Notes: generated by a model not told the origin, from the sequence alone. A DNA stretch of 64,000 bases from Prochilodus magdalenae (GCA_024036415.1 JAMWET010004974.1:982501-1046500), one strand, 5' to 3'. Shown: positions 13,454 through 30,089, numbered from the stretch's first letter. Numbers and translations: made by a program.

Positions 13454-13664
13454 TTTTACAGCATTTAGCTGACGCTCTTATCCAGAGTGACTTACAAGGT
13501 GAATCATATTACGACAGGCCAATGTAGTGTTAGGAGTCTTGCCCAAGGACTCTTATTGGTGTTTCACAGCATAGTCATCCAGACCAGGAATTGAACCTCA
13601 GTCTCCCACACGGTGTGGTAGCTCAATGACAAGTGGTGTAATCCATTGCGCCATACCAACCACT
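13454..13664 (-). mobile_element. tRNA-derived SINE
   Basis: On the minus strand the element opens at about 13664 with an A-box-like TGGCGCAATGG. About 55 bases later it has a B-box-like GGTTCAATTCC. It ends with the tail GGATAAGAGCGTCAGCTAAA that is common at the 3' end of teleost SINEs. It is about 210 bp long. A related tail fragment lies at about 62265-62300. It is not a functional tRNA gene: no cloverleaf can be completed and the head is embedded in the SINE body. Confidence 0.8.
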
Positions 13665-16681
<3,017 letters not shown>

Positions 16682-16937
16682 TAAATTGTTTCCACATGTA
16701 ATCGAAATACAAATTTTTTACATTTTTAAATATTTAGAAATGACACATTAAAAGGCAAATTAATGCAGCAATGAATAATAATGTAAATGCAGATGATCTT
16801 TCAAGACCTTGCTATCCTCCCCATTTTGTGCAGTCCATATATAGCTGCAATGATGGCTTATCTTGATTTTATTATTGCTGTGATGTCAGCCTACTGCAGT
16901 TTAGCCCTGCTTATTCACACGTGGTGTACAGTTTTAA

Positions 16938-17522
16938 AGGAGCAATATGTAAGATGACAGGACCTCATTACAATAACCCCTCCCAACTCCATCTAAATAT
17001 CAAGGCTTCAGCACTAACCTTGGGGCCCTGTTATTCTTTACTGTGAGCATTATGTTAAAGCTAATGGCTGAGCTCAGGTACTGTTTTGGTATCAGTTGCA
17101 CCAGACTGAATAAAGATTTTAGAACAAAATAATAAAAAAAAAAAATGTATTTCTAAAAAGTGGCTAACCACTTTGTGTCTCACATGACGCTGAAGGTAGC
17201 ATCTTGATTATGTTTGCCTGTACCACCTTAAATAGGGTAGAGTTCAGGCTACCTTTTGAGCTTCTCGTCTGAATTTTCCTGTTCTCAAATGTATTGGTAC
17301 AGCAGTTATGCTGGCACCTCAGCCTACCTATTTAGCTTCTTGTTGAAATTTTCACCAGTGATTTTTTATCATGTAAGCAGCCGTTCTGAGCAGGGATGTG
17401 CTGTGGTGCTTCATCTTTGTCTAACAGACATTTCTTTAAGACACATTGGAACTGTTTTAACTTTGTAATATGCAACCTTCAAAATAAAACATATTGATTA
17501 TGCGATCCTACATATTGCTCCT
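16938..17522. mobile_element. Non-autonomous DNA element with terminal inverted repeats and TTAA target duplication
   Basis: The left end reads AGGAGCAATATGTAAGAT and the right end is its inverted copy (AGGAGCAATATGTAGGAT read on the minus strand). Each end is directly flanked by TTAA (16934-16937 and 17523-17526). The 585-bp body has no transposase frame. TTAA duplications are characteristic of the piggyBac and Kolobok superfamilies, so mobilisation by one of these is inferred. An internal segment at about 17275-17360 (GCACCTCAGCCTACC, then TTCTTGTTGAAAT) resembles 59440-59545, which suggests a second, more decayed relative there. Confidence 0.8.
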
Positions 17523-17526
17523 TTAA

Positions 17527-20500
17527 TGAGCCCCTAACAGGTTTGCCAATCAGGGCAGAAATGATTTGAATATTACTGCTGTCAGACCAAAACCTTGTAT
17601 CTCCACGTATCTTTATGTTCTTGTTGTTCCCCATCCCCCACCCCCCGCCCACACATTTTTCCACCACGTGAAATTACCAGCTGCCCTTTTCAATGTGTCA
17701 CATTTTCTTAAAAAAATGAAAAAACTACAAAATCAGAAACCTCTGTTTAAAGTTAAAAATGTTTTCTCCTTTCCTGCAAATGTACATTTTTGTAGATATA
17801 AGGTTTTGTTCTGACTGCAGCAATATAAAGGTACAGTTACCAAAATTGTGAGGAATAAAAAAGGTCAGGAAATTGCAATGTTAAAATTAATCCAGCGTAT
17901 TTTTGGTGCATAAAACCACACAAATAACATTAGCAGACCTCAGGGAACAATATTAAACCTTTAGGAATATGGGCCCTTTAAAAAACAGTTATTTTAAATA
18001 TGTTTCTGTGGCAGGTACAGCATAACCATTACAAAAATGGAAACCCTGGATGTATGCCGGCTATAAATTGTTATTACTATGTCAATAGTGAGCAGTTCAA
18101 GTTGGGAGAAAATCTGTAATCTCAGTTTTGGATGTCCTCCATCAGGGACCAAGTAAAGCTCAGTAGTAAGACACAGTGGACATCCTGTTCCAGACTTTAT
18201 TAGGTTCCACTTAAGTGCACCAAGTCTCACCATGGCCTTCCTGTGAGGTTCAAGCACTCTTTATTTACAGTAGACACACAGGCTCCCCTGACATCACTGG
18301 TTACTAACGGCTGCCAGATATTGGTTTTGGGACTGGTTTGCTGGGTTGATTGTAGCTGCCACATATTGGTTTTAAGATGACTTAATGGTTTGATTTCTCT
18401 TATGACCATATTACACTGAAAATAAAGGTGCCAAAAGAGTTCTATGGAGCAATGCCATGGAGGAACAACTTTTGATCCTCTAAAGAAAAAAAGTCCTAGA
18501 GCCCTCATCACTGCAAATGTTTCTGAGGAGGTTAGATGTAAAATAAGTAAGAGAAAAGTTAAAACAAATAGAAATTTAGAAAACAGGATTTTACAAAACT
18601 GGAGATAATGAAATTTAGAAATACAGAGAAAATGGAACACCCATGAAACAACCATGCGAGACCTGCTCACCAAAACCAGCAGATAAACAGAACTGAAGGC
18701 TTTTGTTTTTGAGAGAGAGGTTCACACCTGAAAACATCCACAGACATTTTTGTCCATCCTTCCCCTGTGAGGACACACCTCAATGCTATGAATCTGAAAG
18801 GATGTGTATCTGTCCAGAACAGCCTACTGAGAAATGGAAATACATACAGCAAAGAAAGAAACTGCTGGAGTCCTCAAAACAATGAACTGACCATCCCAGA
18901 GTCCAGACCCCCACATCGCTGAATGTGTTTAGGTTATTTGGATCATGACAAGCAGAAAATGCAACTATGTTGTAATTCAGAACTTTGTAGGTGTGGAAAA
19001 ATATCACTGTAGATTTCATTAATAAACTATATGCAAAACATACTAGAAAAGAAATAAATGAAGGGTGGTCTGTGATTTTTGCACAATAATGGATACTGTT
19101 ATTATTAAAAGTCCACATCTCAAACCTGAATTGTCCCCTCTACGCTCATTCTCTTCCATTACCAATGCCGCTAGAGGCTCAGAGAAGTTGCAGAAGGAAT
19201 GACATGTGGATCATTTGTGTGATAGAGTGCACCATCCTGATCTAACTTTACCCTGGATGCAGCTACTAAAGGCAGAGAAACTGCACCATCCTTTTTAAAT
19301 GATCTCTTTTCATCTTGAGATAATGTGAATGAAGTGTGTCTGTCATGCTGACTCTGAATGACTCCCTCATACAGTAAGCTCTCTCACTCTGACTGTGAAG
19401 TCTGAAACACAAAGCAGATTCTTGCAACTCCCTCATAAATCAGGGGCACAGCACTGACTAATATGGAGTCTCTGAGGGAGGCCGAAGGCCACTTGGGAAA
19501 AGCTGCAAAGGCATTAATTATGAGCCAATAAAAAGTGTGACTCCTTGAACAGGGGCGGCTTTTTCCTCAGCCCCAGTTACTGCAGCAGACGGCTGGTTCT
19601 ACTCAAATGCTCATGCCCAATCAGCTCTTCCTAACGTGGGTGCAACTTTCCCATAAGTGAGTCACCGGGAGGAACATAGCAACCTTCTGAATCCTGGAGA
19701 AAGCTGCAGCTTCACACCTCAGTGACTAAATCAGTCAGCGTGTGCGACTAGGCGACCACACGGAGCTGGACTGCCAGGTGGGCTGTTTAGGGCAGTGCTG
19801 TCCTTAAAACCTGAGGGTCGGCTAAGCAGGTGCCTGTGTTTTCACACATCCAGTGTGTTGAGTCCCAAGAGCCTCGTAATGTGAAACTCTCTCTACACAA
19901 TCACAGGCACTGCAAGTCCTGGTGTCAAATGCCCCTTAAAGGAATAGTTTTGGGAATACGACAAAAATGTACACAGTTTGCGCTGTCTCTAATTGTAGGT
20001 GGCCAACTGAGGCATGTTTGGTGTCTGAGAGTTTGCTTCTAGCTTTGCACTGCAGCCACAAGGCTAATGTCACAATGAATTAGTGACTATTAATAGAGAC
20101 TACTCAGAAATTAGCGTTATGCAAACTGCAGACTGAAATTACTATATAGCTGGCTCAAATCATATGAAGCTTTGTTCTGATATGGTAAGACAAGCTGCTG
20201 AATGTAAACATGGATGTTGAAATGCTGCATGGCTAGACACAGTAGTGACTGCCATCTTGAAGCCTGACTGCTTTTGTCCAGTTGTGTGTTACAGTATCAG
20301 CAAGCATATACGCTAGTCTAGATTACCGACCAGCTTGATTTAAAGAGCATGTGTGATGATTTAGGCTTTGCACAATGCCAACTGATTTATACACTTTGCA
20401 CAATGCCAACTGCTGGTTATAAGATTCCTCTGCTGGTTAGTTGCTACATTAACCTCATAGCTTTAGTGCAATCTTACAAAACCTGGCTAACCTTTGGCTA

Positions 20501-20710
20501 ATTTGGGGTAAAGGGAAAATTGTGTGCTTCTTTTTGGTCTAATGATTCCTTCAGTTGATCATATTATTAGTCTCATAGGTCCAGTGCTAAATTATACAAG
20601 CAAACTTTGAATGCTAAGCATGTTTTGGATGATTAGCTACATTATGGTAAAAGAATAAAATAAGGTAACCCTGCTGAGAAAACAGTACAGGCCAGAAATC
20701 ATTGCATGCA
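17527..20710. other. Non-coding stretch, no gene recognised
   Basis: AT-rich, no supported exon. Minus-strand open frames at 18227-18673 and 18786-19118 show no recognisable domain and no splice or conservation support. Confidence 0.45.
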
Positions 20711-20711
20711 G

Positions 20712-20850
20712 GTTTAGGCTGGTATAGCACTGGCCTGGTGCTGGTTTAACTGGTCACCCAGCTTGAGCATGCTGGTTGACTAGTATATAACATATGCTGT
20801 TTTTGCTGGTGACCAGTCATGCTGGTCTATGCTGGTTTTTCTAGCAGGGC
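20712..20850 (+). repeat. GCTGGT-rich interspersed repeat
   Basis: Repeated GCTGG/GCTGGT words alternate with direct and inverted CCAGT words, for example GGTGCTGGTTTAACTGGTCA and ATGCTGGTCTATGCTGG. Short-word GCTGGT arrays like this are scattered through many fish genomes. No coding sense is implied. Confidence 0.65.
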
Positions 20851-22205
20851 AGAGTATGGACATTAATTAAATCCACTCTGAATGGTCAGTCACATCTTAA
20901 AATAACTTGTGATGGGACTCTGTTCATTACAAACCGGGATAGAGGTTTGAGAGAGACAGAAACATGTCAGCGATGGACAGGGAGGACAACATTAAATGTG
21001 ATTATAGATTAGAAGTAGCAGAAATTATTAGTGCTGCCACACTTCTGCCGAAACTAGATATTTTGGATTTTGTATTGTTTTCCGAAGCATGCCTCTCCTT
21101 TGCCCTCATGACAGCTAGATTTGTGTAAGATATTATTATCATATACCGTGTTCCATCATATGTGCAAGCAGGAGTTGATAGCCATTCTTTGAACAGGATA
21201 ACAAGGCAGACTTCCTAATGTTAACTGTATCACGCACTGAATCAAAGCTGGTCCGGCGTTTTGCACTGAGCGACTTGAAATGTTCTTGACGTTTCGGCTT
21301 TTGCTGTGTGCTTTCAATTGTAAATGACTTCCCATAAGATAAGCAGCGACTGGCAGAGGGGTTCAGTCGAATCGGCGGGACACTGTGTGCATAGTGGAGA
21401 GAAGTGCTGGGAGAGATCCTCTGGAGGATTTTTTAGTAAAGCCCAAGCGGAGCGGGACCCAGGCTTAAATAACCTGTCTAATAAACATGTCCGGCACGCT
21501 GAATGGATCACAGATGAGAGCAGGCTTTTAAATGCTTTCTCTCTGTTTTGGAGTGATGTGGCTGATAGTGGAATGATTTACACAGAAGTTATTGAATAAA
21601 GCAGCCTTTCATGGAGCTCTGATATAGAATGATAAGAATTCTGGAGCAGGGCTGACAGAGGGGATATAAACACTGAACACTATCCAAGCAGAGCCTGTCT
21701 GCAGAGACTAAAGGCTTGTCTTGACTTGGAAATGAGCGTATGTGTGTGACTATTATGGGTCTAACATCTATTGATAAGTTCACTGACAAAGTACTAAATA
21801 GGTCTGTATTCACTCACTAACCACAGAACTGTCCGAGGGAAGGATGTTGTATAATAAAGAAGAATTTGGACCAAATGGAATCTGCTGAACCGTGGATTAT
21901 AGAGCAAAGTTTTTTTTCCAGCTTTGTTTTAAACCAATTCAGTTTCATAATAAAGGATTTAATGACCTGGACAACTGAAAAAAAAACTCTAATGTGTTTC
22001 GTTTGCATCCAAGCATGCTCACATGACTCTACTGAGACTCGCCTGACATACATGCCTGTGATGATGACCATAATACTTGGCCCAGGATAGCAGCATCATT
22101 AGTGTAACTTGAGTCACTTAATTACAGTACATTTCTCAGACAGAGTACGTGCAGCTGAGTAAGTGTGTGGAGTGTGGTCATTTTAATCAATTTAACAGTA
22201 TTCAT
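20851..22205. other. Non-coding stretch, no gene recognised
   Basis: No supported exon or repeat was identified. Several frames of 65-91 codons show no family features. Confidence 0.45.
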
Positions 22206-22211
22206 TACTCT

Positions 22212-22305
22212 TAGTGTTATTTTACCAGGCAGGTCCCAGAATAAATCAAGTTAGCATCAATTTACCAGGTTAGTCTCAAGGCTGGTCTTCAATTAAATCA
22301 CTTTC
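22212..22305 (+). repeat. Diverged ~45-bp tandem repeat, small array
   Basis: Two consecutive units begin TTAG-x-TT/CAA at 22212 and 22251. Each contains TTTACCAGG followed by an AGGTCCC or TAGTCTC block. The same unit recurs in the larger array at 23321-23660. Confidence 0.75.
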
Positions 22306-23315
22306 CATAAAAACAGCTGTTTTTTACAGGCTAATGCTGATCTGGAGATGCAACATCCAAAACACAACATTTGCTATGCAGTGTTTTTGTTTCTAGTAGG
22401 TGAAATAAAAAATTTAAAATTTCAACATCAGGTCTATAGTGACAACAAGTTACAAGTTTACTTACAAGTTATTGTAGTAGTGTTCAAAAAGTGCTAATAC
22501 ACAAATATGTTTTGTATTTAAAACCACAAACACAAATTAAAAGCACTTTTACTGAGCATAAACAATTTATTAATTAAATTAATACTCTATATATAACATA
22601 CAATACATATTAAACATCAAGTGTGCATTAACATTAAGCTGGACACATGTGGCCTTAGGTTCTAATGTTTTAGTGTGCTTTTCATGTATTTCAGTACAGG
22701 ACCAGATTAATATTTCTGCCTGGCCCAGAAAAGCTGATTTTGGTCCGAATATCTTAATTATTATTTTAATCTTACAGCTTCCTATTTGCCATCATCTTCT
22801 TTGAATTTCCTGTTCTGCCTTAAATGGCACAGAAGATGCATTCTGGTATCTGAGGCATTCAGTTAATTGCTACACCATTTATGGTGAAAGGGGAAAATTC
22901 AAACAAGAAGCTGATTTTATCTTGGAGTTTTAATGCTGGTAAGCTGTGGGTTAATTTATTAAATAGTATTATCTCCAGATCAACCTTCAGAAATGTTCTA
23001 CAGTAAGAGATTTCGATAAAATCACAGAATTTATCAGAACACATTCTCTGTAAAGTAGTGGATGGTGAACATGAAAAAAATTACAAGATTTCTTTCTGTT
23101 AGTTCTGTCAGGCGAAGACCATTTTTGAGTGGTTTGTAGCTGCACCAAAATACAACAAACCCTGCATCTGAAGAACATGGCTAATTCTGATTGATGCTGG
23201 ACAGTACTTTATAATAAAAAATTCTCAAAGCACAGTGACTGATCACAGTTTAATAATGATTAAAAATGGAAACGGCAATATCTAAGGCAGCAAAACCTGT
23301 TTTACCCATACTCAA
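22306..23315. other. Spacer between the two related tandem arrays; no gene recognised
   Basis: AT-rich sequence with no supported exon. It lies between two arrays of the same repeat unit, so it may be an insertion into one original array, but no element ends were found. Confidence 0.4.
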
Positions 23316-23320
23316 CATCA

Positions 23321-23660
23321 GTTTACCAGGCTAGTCTCAGAAATAATATATGCTTAGCATTGTTTTACCAGGTTAGTCTCAAAGTTAGTGCTGATATAAA
23401 TCATTCTTAGTATCATTTTAGCAGGTTAGTCTTTTAAAATATCCACGTCTTAGCAATTTACCCGGCTTCAGTCTCAAGGCCGGTCTTAGCATTATTGTGG
23501 AAGGCTAGTCTCAAGGCTAATAAATCACTCTTAGCATCAATTTACCGCAGGCCCCAGGCTAGTATTGGAACATATACCTGGCTGTTCTCAAAGATGTCCT
23601 TAAAATAAGACAGTCTTAGCATCATTTTACCAGGCTAGTCTAAAGGCTAATTTAAGACTA
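23321..23660 (+). repeat. Diverged ~40-50-bp tandem repeat, large array
   Basis: At least seven units share the pattern TTAGCATCAATTTACCAGG, then CTAGTCTCAAGGCTAAT, then a variable A/T spacer. They start at about 23321, 23353, 23406, 23450, 23486, 23531 and 23615. Units differ by substitutions and small indels, and the 23531 unit is longer (about 84 bp). The array is old rather than recently expanded. Confidence 0.85.
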
Positions 23661-24650
23661 GGCTTAGTCCGTGTTTGGAAAACCAGACCTTTGGGTCCTT
23701 TCCCTGAAGGAATTATCTCGGGCAGTGGGGTGATATTTAAGCCACAGGGCTGTCTGTTCCAGAATAGTACTCATTAGGGAACCTTGAAAAATGAGAGATT
23801 TTCCCTCCCTCTTAACCAAACAGTTTAAGAAATCGAATGTTTGTCCTAACTTTCACGGTACATTCTTGCTGCTTTGGAGGACCGCAGCACAATGTGCCTT
23901 TGATATTAATTTTACTTTAGGAATTCATGATGTGTCCAGATATCTGCTTTTTCCACCTTTCTTTCTTCTTTTCCTGCAAAGAATATGTGACTTTGTCTGG
24001 AACAAAAGGCTTTTTCTGCACATTAAACACGAGGATAGAGGATATGGCTAATTACATAAATAAAGTAAGGACGCACAATGATACTGCCACTTCCACATCC
24101 TTCACTCTAATGAGCAGGCCCTCCAGCTAGCCAGCACTACCAAAGCATACAGGGCAAAGAATATATTTTTTCACTCACAGCCTGACTAATTATACGAAAA
24201 TAACAGCCAAGATGGAACAGCATACCTTTTCTTCAGAAAGAAGGGAGGAAGAAAAAAAAGTATTTTTGCTTAGCTTGGCATTTGAAACTGGTTCTCGATA
24301 TTTGACACCTCTTCGAAGTAGTTTGCCAAACAGAGCTGTAGCTGCCTTCCAAAGCCCGGAGCACAAATACACCAGTGAGCACCTGGGTGTCTTGATGCTT
24401 GACAAGAAACAGGCCACAAGCTGAAAAAAAAATTCAGCAACGCTCCATTTCTTTTAACAGGTGGTCCTGTAGCAAGCGGTGTAAGAACCCCTAAGCACAC
24501 CCTCCCTAGATTAGTTAGACTGTACAGTTGATAGAGGCATTTCAGTTGCAGCCCGTGTCAATTTTACACAATACGTATGGCATGGAGGCGCCTATTGATA
24601 TGTGAAGTCCCCATCTGAGAACTTATAGATCTACATCTATATCTATATCT
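23661..24650. other. Non-coding stretch, no gene recognised
   Basis: Open frames of up to 86 codons on both strands overlap one another and lack recognisable features. Confidence 0.45.
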
Positions 24651-24654
24651 AACA

Positions 24655-25190
24655 TGCATTTACTTTGCGTTCTACTATAATGTTTCTCTTTCTGTACTTC
24701 TCTATTCATCCACTGTCTGAAACGTTCTGTTAGAGCTCCTGTGTCTTTAAGCCCAGCCTCATAATGAGCCCTGTGTACTCAGCACACCCATTCTGTTCTG
24801 ACTGGTCAACTGGCAGAGCCACATCCTGCTACAAGTTTTGCCCCCACACTGCTGTGGCTATTGTTCATCATAACAGCCCCATCCTGGCAGTCAGGAGGAA
24901 CACGTAGACCCGATCCACCTTTAAAGCTAGACTGGAGCAGGATATTTCAGGGTGGTAAATTTTTTTATTTTTAGATCACTGTGCTTTGTGTGCAGGCTTG
25001 CCTGTAGGTGTCATGAGATGATGTCACCTTGTAGCAGTGAAAAGTCCTGGAAATCCAACGAAGCATTTCAGGCAGCTGAGAAAACTGGCTTCTGTGGGTG
25101 AAAGTTTCTCCCTCTGACATGTGCCTTGGGCTTTCTAACCTTGCACACTGTTTGCATTCACGAAAAGCTACATGGCACACTATGGTAAAG
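24655..25190 (+). mobile_element. Dispersed repeat family with CTGTCTGAA core, copy 2
   Basis: The longest of three relatives. It carries CACTGTCTGAAACGTTCTGT at about 24711, TCTTTAAGCCCAGCCTC at about 24749, and GATGATGTCAC, CTGGAAATCCAACGAAGCAT at about 25017-25070. Blocks match copy 1 (12890-13260) in the same order. No transposase is present. Confidence 0.65.
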
Positions 25191-26295
25191 GGCAAAACAG
25201 GGAAAGCCTCCTAGCTTTAAATTTGTTCTTTGTTTGGGTTATCCTAGTTATTATAACCCAAAACCTAATATTAACTATATTAACTAATATGAGCTTGGAC
25301 CTAAGCCTAACTTTGGTCCCAATTCCTAACTTTCCAGCATTATTGAGAGTCTAGTAAGTTTCACCAGATAGTTTGTTAGCTCTTTGAACATTTATCATGA
25401 GCTGCATATAAGAACTTACTGATTATTTTATAGCAGCTATTGAATAATAAGTCTAGAACATTTTTTCCTTTGTTCCATCAGCAGCAAAATGTTCTTGAGT
25501 AGAGCAAGCAAGTATTATTCCAGTGGCTGCTCATACAATGACACACAGGTTCCTAGATAAAGTAATGTCAGCAGAGCAAAGTTGGAGAAATTAGTCATGT
25601 GTCAGTTTCCCTATGCAGCGTGGCGAAACCAGAGAGCTTCAAGCACGTCTATTCTTTTTAAAGAAGACAGAAAGCATGGATCAGAAATCCCACCGCTTAT
25701 AAGTACACACTGTCTAACCATGATATGTCTATTCTAAAAATGCCTTGTTTTGGAAATTCCCCTTGAAGTACCCCTCCCTTGAGATTGCTTGAGATTGTTC
25801 ACAGATATAATGTTCCTTTCATCTGTTTTGTCCTTATGGCTTTTTGTAATGACAGGCTGTTGTGTGAGCTGGCTGCACTGCTGGCTCGGTTGGGCTCCGA
25901 CCCCTCAGTGGTCTTTAGATTAGAGGCCTGAGTTCTGCGCTATGACTCAGCCTGATCCAAGGCCAGAGGAGACGCCCTCAACCCCCCCAAACACAGGCCA
26001 GGGATGGATCCAAACCACATTCCTTAATAAAATCGTAAGGTTATTTGTAATTAAACATTGTCACATTTGTGGAATAAAGTAACTCACAGAGAGTTTGCAC
26101 ATATAGTTGCTAGAACACACAGTCTTATATATAGCGAGCTAAAACAAATCTTCAGACCTTTTTGTTTTTGGTATTTAATATACTGACTTCACACACACTG
26201 CTGTTTAACTTTGTATTCATAAGCAAACAGCCTGGTATTGATGAGCATAAAAATGAAACTGATAGAAAGAATGCGTTCAGGCACCACAAAAGAAC
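25191..26295. other. Non-coding stretch, no gene recognised
   Basis: No supported exon, RNA gene or repeat was recognised. Confidence 0.45.
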
Positions 26296-26299
26296 AACA

Positions 26300-26990
26300 G
26301 TAGTACTGCAATTACAGCGTCTGCGGTATTACGTAAGTCGCCTTTTGCAATTTCTTTGGGATTCAAGTCAGATTTGCTAGGTCATGCATGTGCCTTCACC
26401 TTTTTAGGAAGCTGATTTCAGTTAATTTGGTGGTGTGTTTGGGCTCATTGTCTATTCAGTGTCTTTGTCAATGGGGCTAGATACCCCTCTAATATGTATG
26501 CACCATTTTGTTTCCTTCAGTATGATGCAATGCCCCAGTTTGCCAAGAAGTAGCCCCACGTCATGATGCTTCCACCTCCGTACTTCACAGTGGGTGTTCT
26601 TGGGAGGTCTAGTAGACCTCACAACCCTTCATTCTCCAAAAATGACAAACTGAATTATTGCCCAAGAATTCTCTTTTTATTTTGCTTGGCCAGAGTATAT
26701 TGTTCTAAAGCAATTCTGATGTGTCTAAATCTATGTGTAAATAGTAGATTTTTCCGAAAAGAAGCATTTCCGTGCTTCTTCTTTTGCCTGGGGTGTAGGA
26801 ACCAAATGGCTGTGGTGGAGTTCAGTGTTCATCATTATTCTCTTATTGTAACTCTTGTTTCTGCTGCTTTCACGTTGTCATCCAACTCTGTTTTAGTGAC
26901 CGCTAGCTTGTCTTTCAGCTTCCTCATTATTAATATGCATCTTCTGAAGTGTACCTGTCTATAGATTACTGAATCATTGGTATTGACAGG
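26300..26990 (-). mobile_element. Decayed Tc1-like transposon remnant
   Basis: On the minus strand, from about 26600 downwards, translation gives V-K-Y-G-G-G-S-I-M-T-W-G, the usual V-K-H-G-G-G-S-V-M-V-W-G block of Tc1 transposases. About 75 codons later, near 26360, it gives S-K-S-D-L-N-P-K-E, corresponding to the S-Q-S-P-D-L-N-P-I-E block that carries the third catalytic acid. Stop codons and frameshifts lie between them. The stretch above 26600 may hold the eroded N-terminal part but matches poorly. Terminal inverted repeats were not located, so the limits are approximate. Confidence 0.7.
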
Positions 26991-27186
26991 AAGGTTCGGG
27001 TTCTTTGCTAGGGCTCTGTAGCTTTCTGTTTAAATATGTTTAATGTTGTCTTTGAGAACCTGAGAACAACCCAAAGTAGTGTCTTTAATAAGGACACCAT
27101 TTATTCATTATTATTATATTATTCAATCACTATTAGCAGCATAAAGATGTAAATATGCAACATTTCATTTGCACATGAATATCCTT

Positions 27187-27418
27187 GCTGTCCAGTGAAA
27201 AACAAGTATCTCCAAAATGGCAACATTACAGGAGAGGACAAAAATTTTGGTTTAAGTTCATTTTAATGTAAGTCAATGGAGCCAGACTTTTTTTCAAACT
27301 TGGGGACATTTCTGTCGGTCCATTGTGAATTTTTTACACAATATAAAACAGCAGGTTGTGTGTTCAAGTGATGCATAAAAGTTAAAATCAACAATAAAAA
27401 TACTTTTCTTTGTACAGT
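27187..27418. mobile_element. ~240-bp MITE, copy 1
   Basis: The left end (GCTGTCC, then AACAAGTATCTCCAAAATGG) and the internal block TAATGTAAGTCAATGGA are shared with the copy at 32487-32725. The right end is eroded but recognisable (about 27398-27418). It contains no coding capacity. Confidence 0.8.
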
Positions 27419-27424
27419 GGCGTT

Positions 27425-28147
27425 GTGTTTAATATAGTATCTGTCAATGTAGCTTATTATCTTTGTTTTTAAATGTGGATGTGAGCTGCCACATCCATAG
27501 GCAAAATGCATGTTGCCAGGAATGCCCATTTGTGGACATTGAACCCTTAAGATGACCTCTAGATGATGGGATAGATGTTTTACATCACAGCCCTTCAGAA
27601 CAGGTAGAAATAGCACAGCATAATATCTACATCTCTGTAATTATAAATGGCAAGTAATGCAAGTCAGCACAACGATGATGACTTGAACAGAAGCTGCGTT
27701 CATGTATTTTAGACAGTTGTTTTCTTAAATACTCTCTGTGAGAGTTCAAGGCACGTCGTCCCAGCATATTTCACATCAGGATAAATATATGTTTTCGTAT
27801 GTTTACATTTTAGCAGTGATGTGTTTTATACATTTCGGAGCCTCAGCGTCTCGCGAATGAGCTGCATTCATTTCATCTATGCAATACATCAAGACACTTT
27901 TCCGAAAAAAAAGCATACACATCATTTCCAAATCCTGAAATCCTGACCCATGATATAGTGTGAACATATTGCAGATCCATTATGAGAGCCACATTACTTT
28001 CAGATATTCAAATCAGGGGTCTGCGATGGCGGTGATTTACATGATGAAAGCTGTTAAATCTGCCAGGGCTGGTGGAGGAGGAAGCTGGTGGAGACAGGCT
28101 GGAATCTACGTATAGCACACACAGTCTCACAGTGCTCAAGCTTGAAC
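27425..28147. other. Non-coding stretch, no gene recognised
   Basis: No supported exon or other feature was seen. Confidence 0.45.
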
Positions 28148-28150
28148 CCA

Positions 28151-28171
28151 GTGTGTGTGTGTGTGTGTGTG
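28151..28171 (+). repeat. (GT)n microsatellite
   Basis: About 21 bases of perfect GT dinucleotides. Confidence 0.9.
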
Positions 28172-29430
28172 CTTTAGAGCCACTAGACACGGCGGGGTTT
28201 CTTTGCTGCTCTGACCACCACCCAGCCCCTCTGACCACACCGCCGTCCGCTGAAGCGTGAGCCGGGAGAGGACAGACCACACAGCTCCGCTGCCCTTCAA
28301 CACAGCAAGCATGTTAGTCAGGAAAAGCATAATGAAAAATAAAAAGGGTTGACATTTTGAGGCTAGCACTTCCTTTAAACTAGGTTTGAACCTATTTAGC
28401 AGAAAACTTGTTGATGTGTTCCCCTGCTCTAGTGACTGAGCGGCACAGGCCTGATTATTACTGCTGTGCATAAAGAGCCACCAGCCATTTATTTTCGGTT
28501 TACCAAGTCAGTGGCTGGGATTTACTGATTTCTAAACAGTTAACAGATCTACAGTTTTAGATTCTTTATATCCTGAGGATTTAATGTTTCTCCCTCAGCG
28601 TGACATTTTGACCATTTAAACCAGACCTCTTTTTGAGGAAGCTCAGTATTTACAGTACAGCTAATCGGCCCTGCATTCAATTGGATCAGGGGCTGCTGAT
28701 GGAACTGAACAGATCCATGGAATGACTGGAGCACACAGAGAACCCAGGAAGCAAACCTGTGCACTTCTTACTTTCTAATCAGAATATTAAAAGCTATTAT
28801 ACATTATTGTTATGCTTTACTCTATTTATGTTTATTTATATTAATTATCATGTCATATATGGTTTAACTGGCAAACATTTTACGTTTTGTTGATTTGTTT
28901 TTTGTAAAAATAAGTTAATATATCCTCTACCAAGAACATAGTTTTTCCTTCTGTATAGATACTGCAAGGTTTCTGAGATTTTGGTGGAGGTTTGGTTCTG
29001 ACTGCAGTGACACTGGAATAGGATCTTTGAATATCTGTTTAGAGGAGATGTTGGACTTGATGATAGCTACCAACTCACAAACGACATTATAATAATACAA
29101 AAAATGAAAAAGCCACAGTGATATTGTGGGTCATTAACATTTCTCATTCAGCTGTGGTATGAATGAAGTAAGTGTAATGTGAATTCCTTCACGCCTTGGC
29201 GATGGAGACTGAACTTATTTAGCCATCAGTCACTCTGAATGTGTCCTGATTAGCACAACATCACCACCTTCTGGTGGAAAGCTGGAAAATAGTGCTCTGT
29301 TCTGCAGATGCCTCTAAGAAGAGCTCATCAAACCGAACATACTGCAGTCTTGCAAGAACAAGAAACTGTGTCTACTCAAATCAAGCTTTGCTCTCAGTGC
29401 AACTGCGGAATTTAAAGCAAATAACAACTG
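28172..29430. other. Non-coding stretch, no gene recognised
   Basis: No supported exon. The CACCACCTTCTGGTGGAAAG sequence at 29262-29281 is a short palindrome-like motif of the kind often found at the edges of fish repeats. Confidence 0.4.
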
Positions 29431-29434
29431 GTAT

Positions 29435-30085
<651 letters not shown>

Positions 30086-30089
30086 AAAT

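Noticed and set aside
13600..13664. Possible tRNA gene on the minus strand
   Set aside because: A- and B-box-like words are present, but no complete cloverleaf can be drawn and the sequence continues into a SINE body and tail.
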